Assembly (NCBI RefSeq): GCF_021730395.1
Contig: NC_069362.1
Location: 87,374,001-87,438,000 of the forward strand
Origin: Mercenaria mercenaria
Lineage: Eukaryota > Mollusca > Bivalvia > Venerida > Veneridae
DNA: 64,000 nt
Reading direction: 5' to 3'
How positions within the stretch are numbered: position 1 is the stretch's first letter; every line of letters starts with the position of its first letter. The translations under genes and the position numbers were made by a program. The notes under the pieces were generated by a model, which was not told the DNA's origin, ran no database searches, and saw only the letters and a list, made by a program, of their open reading frames with translations. Of this stretch, positions 23,301 through 35,710 are shown in pieces.

Positions 23301-25082
23301 AATGCTTTCCATGCATTTAAACTATTTAAAACTCTCTCAACATTGCTTACCTTTGCTTTAAAACCCTGGGGATTTAGTTTGGGTTACATGTGGCACTTGC
23401 ATTTGTCACTGTAGCGGTCACGTTCTTCTTTGACGGTCTCGGCACAATATTATGCTGATATCCGAATTGACCGTATGGTGTTGTCTTTCGAAATACGGTG
23501 GTTTGGCATATGGATGACCTCTGCCTTTGTATGGTTTGCCACAACCGCCCCATAACGGGCCAAAAGTGCTCTGTCTAGGCCGCGAATACCCAGTACTATA
23601 ACTGTATTTACCAATTTTTACACTTGTTTCACATTTTTTCAGTTCTTTTGCAATGTCATCACCAAAAAGATAAGATGTTATTGGTGTTCTTATGCTGCAA
23701 ATATTCGAATATCTGGATTTCAAAGGTGGCCTAAGAAGGTAACGCCTCCTTACGCTAAGCATAAACTGCACCTGACCCAGGACAGTGATAGAATCAGCAA
23801 TGAGATCTTTAACTAGTGGAAGGGTAGAAATATGTGACTTCAACACCTTAGCTAGCTCTAGAATTGGTAGCATGCCAGTGCATACTAAACTTTGGATGTC
23901 TCGCAAAGACTTATCAGTAGTCTGTACTCTTTTCATTTGTTTTAAATCGTCCCAAATTTCTTCGTTTATACGAGGGGCCCCCATAAATTGGCAATTAGAT
24001 GGGACTTTGTATTTTTAAATAATGTTGTCTACTTGACATTGGTTAGTACAGGCAGTGTTGATCAAATCTGCCAGAGAATTACTGATGGCTTCGCCCTTGT
24101 CAGAGGTTTTTAATTTTGGGAGATTCCAATTAAACTCATCAACTTCTCCCTCGGGGTTGTCCCCATCATTATTACCATCCCTAAACAAATTATCGCCTAT
24201 GTTATCCGCTAAATTTCCCCTGTGTAAGGGTATGCGGTCAGTATCCGATAATTCTCCATCGTCGTACTTGTATTCATTATAATTGTTACTTTCTAAAAGG
24301 GGAGGATTTTGGTCAGAATTTTGAATACTCAAGATAGATCTTAACTTCTCAACGGACTCAGATGTCAAGTTATCAAGATTAATAACGTTTTCTGACCTTT
24401 TATCCGATTCTTTTTCCCTGCTGTGTGAATTTTCTTTATCACTGGAAGTAGACTTATCACACTGATTAGAGTTACTACCCTTTGTAACTTTCGTTACAAC
24501 GGAGGATAATTTCTTATTTGCGGTGCCCCGAGGGGCTTTCTGTTTTTTAACATCGAACTTAAAGCCAGAAAATTCCTCCTCACTAGAGGAGTAAGGAATA
24601 GATAGGACATCGTCTTTCCGTTTTCTGGGCATAATTTCAATAGTAAAAGTCACCAGATACAGAGCCGACAGATGAAAGAAGGAGACATGGCTGGCCGCAA
24701 AACGACGAGGTCGTATCGAAAAATACTGAAAAGCAGAAAAAGTTGTATAATAACAACGTTACTGTAACCAAGCCACTTCAAAAAAGATTACAATCTAGTC
24801 AAAAAACAATTCAAGAATCATTTCAAATCATTTCAACACGTGGTCTTACCAAAAAACAACTGTCAATGTTTCACTGGGTCTACGTGTGTACATGTACTAC
24901 GATGACCGGTCGCTAAAGTAACCATGAGAACACCGTGCTGTTCTAGAGGTTTATATAGTCATGGTCACGCCTAGTGGTCAGTGGCTAGGTGTAAAAATTT
25001 ACTGTAAAGTAGCGATGATCCGGATCGGTCACTGAAGTTATATGCTTGGATATGAAGGCAGAAGGCCTTATGAAAATAATGG
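20303..25082 (-). mobile_element. DIRS-like tyrosine-recombinase retrotransposon, broken copy
   Basis: A fossil DIRS-group retroelement on the minus strand. Its two ends are inverted terminal repeats of 41 bp (20303-20343 and 25042-25082) that are identical, containing GGCCTTCTGCC. Parts in element order: a gag-like acidic and basic region (about 24653-23420), reverse transcriptase with KPNGKYR and a YIDD catalytic motif (about 23250-22600), RNase H with SDAS…GG-RW…LEL (about 22400-22100), and a tyrosine recombinase (about 21650-20680) with a C-terminal AHSYRG motif. The reading frames are interrupted, on the order of five to ten breaks, so it does not look whole. The identical ends suggest a fairly recent arrival. 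No flanking duplication is expected for DIRS. Confidence 0.88.
20430..20458. repeat. Poly-A run inside the DIRS 3' region
   Basis: A run of about 28 A residues follows the recombinase region, before the left inverted end. Confidence 0.85.
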
Positions 25083-25309
25083 TAGGTCGTCACGCTACTT
25101 TGTTTATACACGTCAGGACCGAAAATGGTCCATTAGGACGCAAATAATGGCGAATTATACTGAAAAGCGAATAACCATCTCAATATGTGTGTGTAAATTA
25201 AGACAGTGTTATGTGATGTGACATTTCGTCTCAAACATGCTATTAAAAAAAATATTTGATCAAGTTGAAAGGCGCTATTTCTAGATGCATAAATTGTAAC
25301 GTCGTCTTT

Positions 25310-26016
25310 AGCTCCTTTGATTTTTGAAAAAAATCTACGACGTATTGTCGTCACTTGACCGTCGGCGTCGGCGTTGGTAAGAACTATAACTCAAAAACTA
25401 AAACAACTATAGCTTTGAAACTTTGCACACTTATTTATAATCATAACGTGACGTAAGCAAAGAACAATTACTCTGATTAAAAGCATTTTGTCAGAATTAT
25501 ATACCCCATTTTGTACTTAGAAAATTTGATTTCTTGGTTAAATTTGTTTTTAGGTCCACTTTTTCCCAAAATCTATAAGTGCTACAGCTTTGAAACATTA
25601 CACATGTGTTTATCATCATTAGATTAGTATTCCATGAACTATAACTCTAACATGCAATTTGCCAGAATTATGGCCCTTTTTATACTAAGAAAATTTGCAT
25701 TTTGTACTTAGTTAGATCTACTTTTCTATAAGAGTTATAGTTTTGAAACTTTGTACACTTGTTTATTATTATATGGTTTGTAAGTAGGTCAAGGACTATA
25801 AGTCTCTCTTGCATTTTGTCAGAATTATGCGCCTTTTTAATTTAGAAAATAAGTGTTTCTTGTTTGTTCACTTTTCTTTAATACTTTAGCTTTGAAATTT
25901 CATACATTTTTTGTCATCAATCAAGACGAGTAGGAAGGCCAAGAACCATAACTCTTTCTTGCATATTGTCCAGCACTTACAGACGAGCGATGGCACCCGC
26001 AGGCGGTGCTCTTGTT
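25310..26016 (-). mobile_element. Hairpin-ended, tandem-bodied element, GCGTCGGCGTTGG family
   Basis: The left (3') end begins near TTTAGCTCC with a degraded hairpin and GACCGTCGGCGTCGGCGTTGG. The body has four ~170-bp units (AACTTTGCACACTTATTTAT, TCAGAATTATG, AAGAACTATAACTC). The right (5') end has CGAGCG, the hairpin GCACCC…GGTGC (25993-26009) and CTCTTGTT. The terminal AACAAGAG-plus-hairpin is shared with 500-2080, although body and stem sequences differ. Confidence 0.7.
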
Positions 26017-26559
26017 ATATTATATAACAGTCATAATATACTTCGAGATCTATGATATATTTTAATATTCAACTGCGAACATCCGCGCTGGAATAATAAC
26101 ATTGTGTGAATCAGGCACTTAGCTTATCTCAACTGCTACACATGTAGAAAAATCGCACCTTTGAGCAGTGTGCAAAACTACTACATGCATAGGCAATGAA
26201 TGGGGCGTTTGCTATCATATCGGCATCTTTCACTTAACATATTAACTTCAAATGCAGTCTACTGTATTTTAACTTTACTCAATATATGAATTAAGCGTGC
26301 ATATAGAAGTATATTCATAATTAAATGTCATGCAATAACAGTGGAAAGAATATCTGTCAAAGTTTTAATTGTAGTACACAATTATGCTGTGTTTTTCTAA
26401 TGTGTACTAATTTAAACCTAATGCATAGTATTGTTAAAACACATAAACATGTCAATTTTATGTTTACATAAACTATATTAGGTAATAGTTCATGTTCTTA
26501 AATATGAAATTTGCATCTGATATACCTAAGGTACGGTGGCACAGAGGTGACATAGGTGT

Positions 26560-27060
26560 TTTTTTACTATTACGTGCGCACATAATAACTAATACGTGCG
26601 CACGTATTAGTATAAAAATCAGTATAAGTTTAAAAAACATCACCGCACGTATTGGTATAAAAATATCAGCCCACATATTAGCAGAAAAAACATCTGCGTA
26701 CGTATAACTTATGACGTGCGCACGTATTAGTTTAAAAACATGTGTACACGTATAACTTATTACGTGCGCACGTAATTGCTAACACTTGCGCACGTATTAG
26801 TTTTAAAACATCTGCGTACGTTTAGGTATCAAAAACGTCAGCGCACATGTAAGTTTAAAAAACATCTATGCACGTACTGATAAAAAACATCTTCGTACGT
26901 ATAAAGTAATACGTGCGCACGCAGTAGCTATTACGTGCACACATAATAGTTTATACGTGCGAAGATGTTTTTTATACTAGTACGTGTGCTTGTACTTATA
27001 TGTGTGCTGATGTTGTTTTTTTTTGCACTAGTACGTGCGCACGTATTAGTTATGTGCATT
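26560..27060. repeat. Array of ACGTGCGCACGT palindromes
   Basis: The self-complementary 12-mer ACGTGCGCACGT occurs intact at 26594, 26714, 26762 and 27033. Many variant half-sites (CTGCGTACGT, GTGTACACGT, CGTGCGCACGC) lie between them, spaced by TATTAGTTTAAAAACATC-type linkers. Left-hand linkers read AAAAAACATC and right-hand ones GATGTTTTTT, so the array as a whole is also an inverted repeat centred near 26930. It encodes no protein. Confidence 0.75.
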
Positions 27061-29540
27061 GTATTGATGTTGTTTTTTTCCTTCGTTTTTTTTCATACAG
27101 CTACACTGACAAAATCCTGATATAACAATGAACTCACATCTTTGGGTCAGAAAATTAAAGACTGTTAGTATGAATAACGTTTATAATCCAATACATGTAT
27201 GAACAAAGTTCATGCAGACAACAAAGAAGTCTCGCGAACAGGCTCAATTAAGCCGAGGCTGCAACATTTTCGTTTTTGTCGTGTTGGACATTTTTATTTT
27301 ATAACAGTTATTTTCTATTTTTCTATATCTTTTTCTTTATGTTTTTAGTTTACAACTAATATTTTGTAACAGTTTGGCTTCAAAAACACAAAAAAATGTT
27401 ACAATACTCTACTTCACAAAGTCACAATGCACTTGTAGTTAATAGGTTAAACTTGACACTTACAAACGAAAAAAACTGATGACAAACAGTCTGCAAACCA
27501 ATCTGTCAAGTCAAGTAATACAATCGAAACAGAAATCTAAACGTAGCATAAGGGATTGAATCTCTAATTTGTTTCTCGTCAATTTCAGCACAGGGTGTAA
27601 TATAACGTCTGGTGCGATTAATATTTCACAGTAAGTACAGTGGGTCAGACAGGAGACATATAAAGGCATTGACATTTTGGGGTATCAGATTGTAGTCCTA
27701 ACTAATATACAATACAATATCCAAAAAGGACTGATTTCTAGATTAGATGCACCCTGTGAAATGATAAAAAGTACGAATAAATAAGACAAGCAAGTATTAT
27801 ATATGAGAGTGAAATGATACGAGAAAAATTGAAATAATTACGAGATAGTGACCTTAATAAACTCTCGGTATTATTTCACAGACGCATATATCACTGTCAA
27901 GATACGCATCCAAACTGGTCTACTTTTTTTGAAAACTAATCGAAACTGAATGCTTTAAATAAATTATTCTTCCTTCCTTCAACAGGTAAATTAATTAAAG
28001 AATCATGACACTTTAATGTTCTGTAAAATGTTTAGATGTAACTAAAGATATTTCAGGTAGATTAAAAACGAATGCTATTGAACAAGTTTTCAAGTATCAT
28101 ATACCGTAATTTCATTTCGTTAAAGAAAATAAATCTGACGTGAAAGGTTTGTAGGAGTGATAACTTAATAGCACCCGATTTACGGATTAATGTCAAAACG
28201 AAATCGCATTTGTGATAAAGCTCGTCGCTGATCACGACAAAGATTCCGAAAATATCTCTCCTCTGTTATTTTCTTTAATCTGGACAAAAACATACCACCG
28301 TGCCATGTTTACAAAACTGTAGGTGTTGTTCTCCTGCTACTGTAGAAATTATTCAATTCGTTTCCTTATCAAAGATCACAAAAGTACAGTAATGTCTCGA
28401 GTCAAACATAAAATGTGCCCGTGGTTAATGTCATGTCTGCAACTTTCAAAAGATCGGTATAAAACAATTGTTCCTCGGTGGCTAAACCTTACATTGATGT
28501 TCCGCATTATGTTGATGACAAAAAAGTGACAAAAATACAGTACACTTTTATTAAAGTAAAAACTTTAAGGAAAATAGCAAAAGGTAAAATATATATACTA
28601 AATGGACATTTATGAATCCTTATACATGTATGAATTGTCTGACCTTCTTATTGACAACCCGGTCGAATGCAACCACGTTTTTGCTAAATGACACTGATGC
28701 TGATGAAACTTTTTTATAGGCCGCACGGGGCATACGACAAAATATGTAGTGGAGTCTTGGAGTGGAGTCTTGGAGTGAGATCTTGGAGTGACCTTGGAGT
28801 CTAATTTTTGATTTTGGAGTCAAATTAGATATGGTTTTTCATTCAAAGTGTGAAAAGTTATTAAGATGAAAAACAGTGGTATTATTGGTGAAATTTCATA
28901 AGAAGAAATAGAGTAATAATCAATGTATGTAGCTGTAGCTGTTGCAAACAATAATAAGAACTGTGAATGTTGCGACATATATTTTTTCAGGATGTGTTCT
29001 AAAATCTTCAAATCAAGATTGGATCAGATAGTCTTATATATCAAAGTTTCCTGTTAGGATTAGGATATGATTTCATCACAAATTTATTTATCACAACATT
29101 ACATTTATCTTCAAAGTGAAGCTCATGAGATAAATCTGCACCAGATATCTGAATTTGATGTCTATTACCCATATGCCGAATTACTTTGATATCTATCATA
29201 TCATTGTAGTGGCCAAAGTTGTCTGCAAGGCAAGGGTTAAGTGTGGTCAAAAGAGCCTTACTTGGTTTTGTTTTAAGTTAACCTGACATTTATCACATGA
29301 CTGCAGCATGCAAAGTACGCACTGTACTATCTTCAAGGTCAAGGTGAGAAAGAGCCCCAAAATATCTCCAAAAATCGCATTGTCGAAAAATAAAATTTGA
29401 AATATCAAAACATTTGATATTGCAAGCGTTTCAAAGTAAAATTACTATGGGTTAAATTAAGGAAAACATTACCAATTCCCGCATCTGTCACGAAAGGCTG
29501 TAGTCTGCACACAAAACGTTTACAAATGACTCTGACTAAA
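27060..29540. other. No gene recognised
   Basis: AT-rich sequence without a supportable exon. A short CACAGGGTG / CACCCTGTG inverted pair at about 27589 and 27749 may be a small MITE. A 14-bp minisatellite sits at 28740-28820. Confidence 0.5.
28740..28820. repeat. TTGGAGTGGAGTC minisatellite
   Basis: Four to six degenerate units of GGAGTCTTGGAGTG, with variants GAGATCTTGGAGTG and GACCTTGGAGTC. Confidence 0.75.
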
Positions 29541-29543
29541 GTC

Positions 29544-30070
29544 CTTAAAGGGAAAGGCAATGTTGTTCTTAAGTTAATTCCATCTGCTAGGACTTCCTAA
29601 AACTTTTAAAGAAATGAAATAATTTTCAAAATCGGCTATCAAATGATAAAGTTATGAGCATTTCAATATTTACTAAAAATGGCGGCCATTTTGTTCCCAT
29701 GGCAACAAAAAAACAAAATGGCGAATTTATTAATTTCTAGATACATATTTGATCTGTATTTACTTATTTCTGTAAATAATTTGTCTTCTTTTTCCTGCTA
29801 TAACGAAAAAAACCACCATGTTTTACATCATACATTCAAGAAACGTATGAAATTAATCTATTTTAAAGATTATTTGCTAATTAAAGAATTCAGCAGTGTG
29901 TAAATGACGTCATAAACACACTTTAATGGCTGTCTCCGCGATCAGCCATTTTCCTTAATTTCAAACTGCCATATCTTTTTCAATAGTGGTCCGATTTTAA
30001 AAATTTGTTCAGCGTTATGGGGATAGCTTTCATATCAAATTAACTTTTTTAGGCATTCCTTGCCCTTTAG
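29544..30070. mobile_element. MITE, ~527 bp, with CTTAAAGGG… / …CCCTTTAG ends
   Basis: The left end TTAAAGGGAAAGGCAATG and the right end GGCATTCCTTGCCCTTTAG are imperfect inverted repeats. Similarity continues inward (AAGTTAATTCC against AAGTTAATTTG on the reverse strand). The interior holds AAAATGGCGGCCATTTT. No transposase; no clear target duplication seen. Confidence 0.6.
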
Positions 30071-31171
30071 TAGCAGTCCAAACTATGTGTGAAACAGTTC
30101 TCGTCTACTTGTATATTGTTACTGTATTCAGCCTTACATCACCATTAACACTATTTCGGAGCCACTGGCAAGGCACGTACATGGATATGGTTGTATATTT
30201 GTGACCGCAAGCAAACGGTTTGTTATGAATGCACAAGCTGATGGCTTCACTGTACCAAAGGGATCGGTATTGAGTTCTATGAATTAACATAATTTAGGTT
30301 TGAAGTGACATCAGAGAAAATTAAAGTACTGTTTTGGCTTTTACGTGATGAAAATCGAGATAAGTGAACGTTAAAATCTATTAATAGAATACTTATATCA
30401 AATTACAGTGACAGTGACGGCCTGGTTTTCGTCCATGCCAGATAAGGACTTTATCTGATAAAGAGACATTTATTTCATTATTCTTTATATTTGTAGGCCT
30501 ACATAAAATGTCGAAATCAATCGTATGTAAGTATAATTTATACTTCAATTTACTATTTGCTTATCATTTGTAATAATATACTAAAGTTTAGATTCTTTTA
30601 TAATTTGCACCTGTCAGCGGTGGGAAAATAAATATCAAGGTACATAAGTGCAACTTGACCAATATATATCATGAAATTAATTGATACTGATTAAATTGTT
30701 TCCTTTTCAAACAAAATCACAATTCCAAAATATATTCCATTTAGGAACTTCGGAGGCGTAACTTCTCCAAAACTAAAACTCCAGCAAACGAGTTAAATAA
30801 TGTTAATTTCAGAAAAGTGCTTCAAATCTTTGCTTGTTATAATGACTATAAACCCAGCTGAAATAAGACATTACACAAAGAAGTCATTGTAAACTACTTT
30901 AAAGTTTTCTGTGAAACGCAGACAGGCGCTTATTTGAGAACACCGGGGAAGTTTTGTACGGAATAGATATGGTAAAGTCAATGCCTGATCATTTAAAATT
31001 TCTGTGAAACTGATAATCTTTCATCAAATATTTAAAAACACAGAAAAAGATCAAGAAAGATTACCGCTGTTTTACATTGTAAATTAAAGACATGGAATGA
31101 TTGTATTTTGTAAAAAGAAACATTCTAATATCAATTGAACTGAAATTTATGGTGGCTGATTTCTGCCAGTG

Positions 31172-32205
31172 TCGCCAGAACGATGTTTTCACATTTGGCG
31201 TTGTCTCGTTCTGTCGTTCTGGCGCCCCCCAAATAACGAAGAATGCAACTCGACAGAACGACACTTATAAAACGGCCCCCCCCCCAAAAAAAAACGTCGT
31301 CTTGGCGTTCTGTCGTCCCCGTCAGAACGACGGAACGAAACAACGCCAAATGTTTTGGCGTTCTGGCGCGTTCCGGTAGAGCATGTGCAGTGTTAGTAAA
31401 CAAATCTGGATGAAAGAAGTATAGATTCTGAGAGTAACTTTATGTTTTAAAACACAGTAAATAGTCTAAATACTGAACGTTTACATTATACAGCGTGATT
31501 TGTCATTTGGCATCGATATTATAATGAGCCCTTTATTATACTCTAGTAATTGTACACGCAAGAAAACTATTTTATTTAATTTTCGGCATTTTTGCAATTG
31601 TTCTTTGTTTCATATAAAATTCAGCTACTTCAGAACAATATTGATACAGTGTCTAGATTTTCACTCCGTCGTAGACCTATTTTCCAAAAGATATCCATAC
31701 ATTTGCTTCAAGAAAACGAAAAGAAAAAGGGGTGTTAAATAGTATGCAGTGAAATGCAAGTCAACTGAACTCAGGTACCCTCATATTGCCGCATTTCAGA
31801 AAGCGGTCCGCATAATATAAACCCTACTTTAGTTTTCAAGTAAACAACTCGAAAACATGCGAATATTAGCATGAAAAGTGTCTTATTTTATGTAAAATTC
31901 ATTCCACGAGTGAAATAATGCCCATTTGGCCCCAGGTTTACGCGCAATTGCGCGAAAAATGAAAATATTACGATCGATTCATTAGGGACTTCTTTCGACT
32001 ACACCACGGAAGCACATTTTTGACCGCATTACTGCTATATAGCCTATGAAATATGACAACACTGCGCATGCTCTACCGGAACGCGCCAAAACGCCAGAAC
32101 GATATTTTCATGTTTGGCGTTGTTTTCTTTCCGTCGTTCGACAGAACACCAAGACGTCGTTTGTTTGGACGCGAATGAAACAAAGCCAAAAAAAGAAAAC
32201 GTCGT
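31172..32205. mobile_element. Inverted-repeat element rich in GAACGACG / GGCGTTCTG
   Basis: The inner part of the left arm, GGCGCGTTCCGGTAGAGCAT (near 31363-31395), is matched in inverse by ATGCTCTACCGGAACGCGCC (near 32063-32085). The left arm itself holds several GTTCTGTCGTTCTGGCG-like units facing both ways, so it can fold on itself. The ~650-bp centre is unrelated AT-rich sequence. Confidence 0.6.
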
Positions 32206-32710
32206 TCTGTATATTTCTTAACATTTATGTTTATATAAAATGTTATGGTATGAAATGATACGGCTGAGCACAGTTACTAAAACCAGTGGTTGTTCCTACT
32301 CGGTAATAACGTTGTTAAGGAGACGGACAGTGACTGTTGCTATGGAATGAGCAATTTTGTCGTTTGTTTGTTCTTTTATAGTATGAAAAAAAAAGTTAAA
32401 CTTCCTTTTTATAAAACACAACATGACAGGGTAGAATTACAAATTAGTCTGAAGTAATAGTAACTGTTACGGAATACAGTGCCGTAACCAGACCTGAAAA
32501 AACACCGAGGCAGATTTTTTTCGGGAAAAAGTTTGTTGCATATTTGTATTATCATGTGTATATGAATTATTGTTTTGTGATTGATTTTATTGACTTTTGA
32601 TGCCTATTTAAATGGTATATATATATATGTAGATATATGGATATATCCTTACTACACCTGGTATGTTGGAACGTAATTCTATTCATTCCGTGAAGTGCCG
32701 TTATATATAC

Positions 32711-32781
32711 CTGGGATCTTGGAACATTCTTTTGTTGGGATCTTGGAACGATCATAGATCATCAACAAAAGAATGTTCCAA
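32711..32781. repeat. 20-bp inverted repeat around TGGGATCTTGGAAC
   Basis: TTGGAACATTCTTTTGTTG faces CAACAAAAGAATGTTCCAA, with TGGGATCTTGGAAC present twice on the left side. It forms a stem with a short loop. Confidence 0.7.
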
Positions 32782-33144
32782 CAAACCAGGTTATACCGGG
32801 CGTATATATAAGTTCAACATGTAACAAATTTGCAGGATCACGAATTCTATTTACGAAGTTGTAAACAACAGATGTTATATGAGTGCTACATCAGGTTCCT
32901 TATTAACATTTGTCTTATATTCCCCAAGCTTTATCACGTACATTTTAATTCATAATTAATAACTTTAGTAATATGTTAATTCAGACGTGATATATATTTA
33001 GTTTAATCATATTCTATTGCATATTTTCATTATATACATAATATACACATATCTAATACAGAAGTATGAAAATAGCAAATGGGTTGGACTTTAAGTTATA
33101 CCAACATTATAAGCAGCCCTTCCCACTGCGTCAAATAATTGTAG

Positions 33145-33215
33145 ATTAAACTAATAGCGTTGGTCTACGGATCGTGGGGTCGTGAGTTCGATCCTCGGGC
33201 GGGGCGTAACGTCAA
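33145..33215 (+). mobile_element. SINE fragment with tRNA-like B box
   Basis: GGATCGTGGGGTCGTGAGTT followed by CGATCCTCGGGCGGGGCG. The B-box core GTTCGATCC is intact, the A box weak. Related to the scrap at 9555-9645. Confidence 0.5.
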
Positions 33216-34109
33216 CGTGATATATATATGATGTTTATCTAATCAATATTCTAATTGGTACGTGATGTGTAATATCTGTCATGCCACCAAAGTAGATAGA
33301 AGTTATAACTTAACTTAAAATGCCAATCAGATGTTTTACTGTAAGTCCCTTGGACGAGATCTAAAAGTCTGTGGAATCGGTTTTTCTGTTGTGTATTTAT
33401 CCGAGTAAACATGAAATAAGAATAAAAGTTGTAGTAAAACTTGTAACTGAACTTGTTACTAACTATACGATCACGGGTGTGACTATGTTATAGAGTGTTG
33501 CATATATGGGCATAGGTACAAACTACGATTTTACAAGTGAACAATTAATTTGAACATTTTTCCTTCAATCTATAAAAAGCATAAAAATTATGCCACTTTT
33601 CGACTTAGCAATTTTTGGTTAAGTGTTCGTATGTAAGCTAGTATCTTAGTACCCACTAACGGGAATGGATTGAAACTTCACACAGGTGTTAACTGTGATG
33701 ATATGACATGCAGTGTATAGGTTCTATAACTCTATTTTGCATTTTTATACTATTCTTTTAAAGCCCTTTTTGGACTTAGTAAATTTTGATTAAGCTTGTA
33801 TCTTAGTACCCACTGATTGGATTGAAACTTCACACGCTTGTTAACTTTGACCTTCATTGGGAGCGTTGCAGTCCTTCGATAGCTCAAGTTATTATTTTAA
33901 TGATACCACTAAAATCCACGGATATATTGTGGGTCATTTAGTAACACATGTTTTGCTAACTGAGTCAATTGGCAATACTATTAAAACCGATCAGTACTAC
34001 ATTTTGCCGAGAAGCAAAGTCTCTAATATAACGATATAATTGTTAATAAAAGAATAATGATTACAAATAAAAATAAATATTTAACAGCAGTTTTATTTTT
34101 AAAATTCAC

Positions 34110-35440
34110 TTTGCAAGTTGCTTTTAAATTAGTGGCTAATCTAGCCGAATGTCTTCCAATTATTCATAATCATATTCTTGTCTCAAATATCATGTCCGAC
34201 TTTGACAGAAATGATCTCTTTAGCCAGTATCAACATGGCTTCGGGACAAAGCATAGCTGTGAAAAACAAGAGGTATTTGACAATCTTGAAAATGGTCAAC
34301 AGACTGACGTCATCGTCATCGACTTTAGTAAAGCCTTTGAAAAGGTTGACCATTAACTGATTCATAAGCTCGACGCCCTGGGAGTCCACCCATTAGCACC
34401 CCATGGGATCAAGTCCTTTCCTAAGGACCGAGCCCAAAGAGTAGTTGTGGATGGCTTCACCTCAGATGAACTTCCTGTTCTTTCTGGAGGATCATTCGTT
34501 GGCCTTGTCTCTTCCTAGCCTATATAAATAACCCTCCAGAGTCCATCAAAAGTAAGTCACAACTTTTTGCAGATGATACTATTGTCTATCTGACGGTTAA
34601 ACCCTTCCCTACAAAATCTCCATTCCTTAGAAAGCCTGGGAAAAGGACTTGCCACTGGAGTTCAGTCCGGATAAGTGTGAAGTATTGAAGATAACTAGAA
34701 AGAAAAAACTTATCATCTACAATTATACACTCCATGATATAGCACTAAAAACCACAGAAGTTGCTAAATACCTGGGCGTCACACTATATAAATATCTCAG
34801 TTGGTCAAAACATATTGATAACATCACATCGAAAGTAATTCACTTAGATTCATCAAAAGAAATGTCAAAACAAACAACAGAAAAGTAAAAGAAATAGCTT
34901 ACAACACCTATGTTTTCCCACAGCTTGAATACTGTTCCTCTATATTGCACCCATGGCACAAATCCCTCACATACAAAATTGAACGAGTACAACGACCTGC
35001 AGTTCGTTACGTATGTAACAACTATGGTAAAAATGTAGTGTCACCCAAATGCTTAAAGATCTCAACTGGTAATCCCTTGAACAACGCCGCATCAAAAATT
35101 CCTTTATTATATTTTTAAAATAAAGTACAGCCTTATTGCGGTTGACCATAACCACCTCGCACCTACTAGGAACATGATCCCTTGATCCCACAATCTCATA
35201 CGCAATACCATTCTAATTCCTTTTTTCCAAGAACAATTCCTTCCTGGAATGGTCTTCCCCTTCTTATACAGTCCAGCCCCAGTATGATTCTATTCACTGA
35301 GGGGCTGGCAACTGTAACCTTCTAATCTTTATCTATGTTTTTAATCTTAGTAATTGCTGTTCTTTATAACTTTGCCCCTAATGATCTTTTAAATTGGTGG
35401 ACAGTACACTGTAGATGTAGATTATGTCTAAAAAGGTGAA
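34110..35440 (+). mobile_element. LINE reverse-transcriptase copy, degraded
   Basis: Plus-strand codons give HNHILVSNIMSDFDRNDLFS and QYQHGFGTKHSC, then DVIVIDFSKAFEKVDH (RT palm), VVVDGFTSDELPV, LFADDTIVYL (FADD catalytic motif) and PDKCEVLKITRKKKLIIYN. Further on come EVAKYLGVT…LSWSKHIDNI and YNTY…QLEYCSS. This is the RT and post-RT order of a CR1/Jockey-like non-LTR element. Several frameshifts and stops interrupt it, for example directly after KVDH and between the GFTSDELPV and FADD segments. The 3' end is near ACAGTACACTGTAGATGTAG. It lies about 100 bases before exon 2 of Kazal gene A and so is probably in that gene's first intron. Confidence 0.8.
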
Positions 35441-35545
35441 GTAAAGTAGTTTACATTTGACTTTTTATTATTTATTCTTATTTTGACCTTGAATATTTGT
35501 CATAATTAAGCTTTAATGTTTCAGACTTGTTTTTACGTTATTCAG

Positions 35546-35710
35546 GTATTTTACTGTGCTTGGGGACTGTGCGTGGCAATATCCGGCAGGTTTTGTTGCC
35601 AGGTGGCGGCCCTGCGTCATCATATTATGGACAGGCACATTGTGACGTAATCTGTGACGAGGAATCATACGCTACTACGTCCGTCTGTGCTACTGACGGA
35701 AAATTGTACA
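35546..35710 (+). CDS. Kazal gene A exon 2: signal end and first half of Kazal 1
   Basis: Acceptor TTATTCAG, donor GTAAGT; phase 1 at both ends. It encodes ILLCLGTVRGN, a Gly/Pro/Ser linker, then CDVICDEES…SVCATDGKLY. Confidence 0.85.

Noticed and set aside
27589-27760. CACAGGGTG / CACCCTGTG pair as a MITE
   Set aside because: Only nine matching bases, with no wider arm similarity or target duplication.
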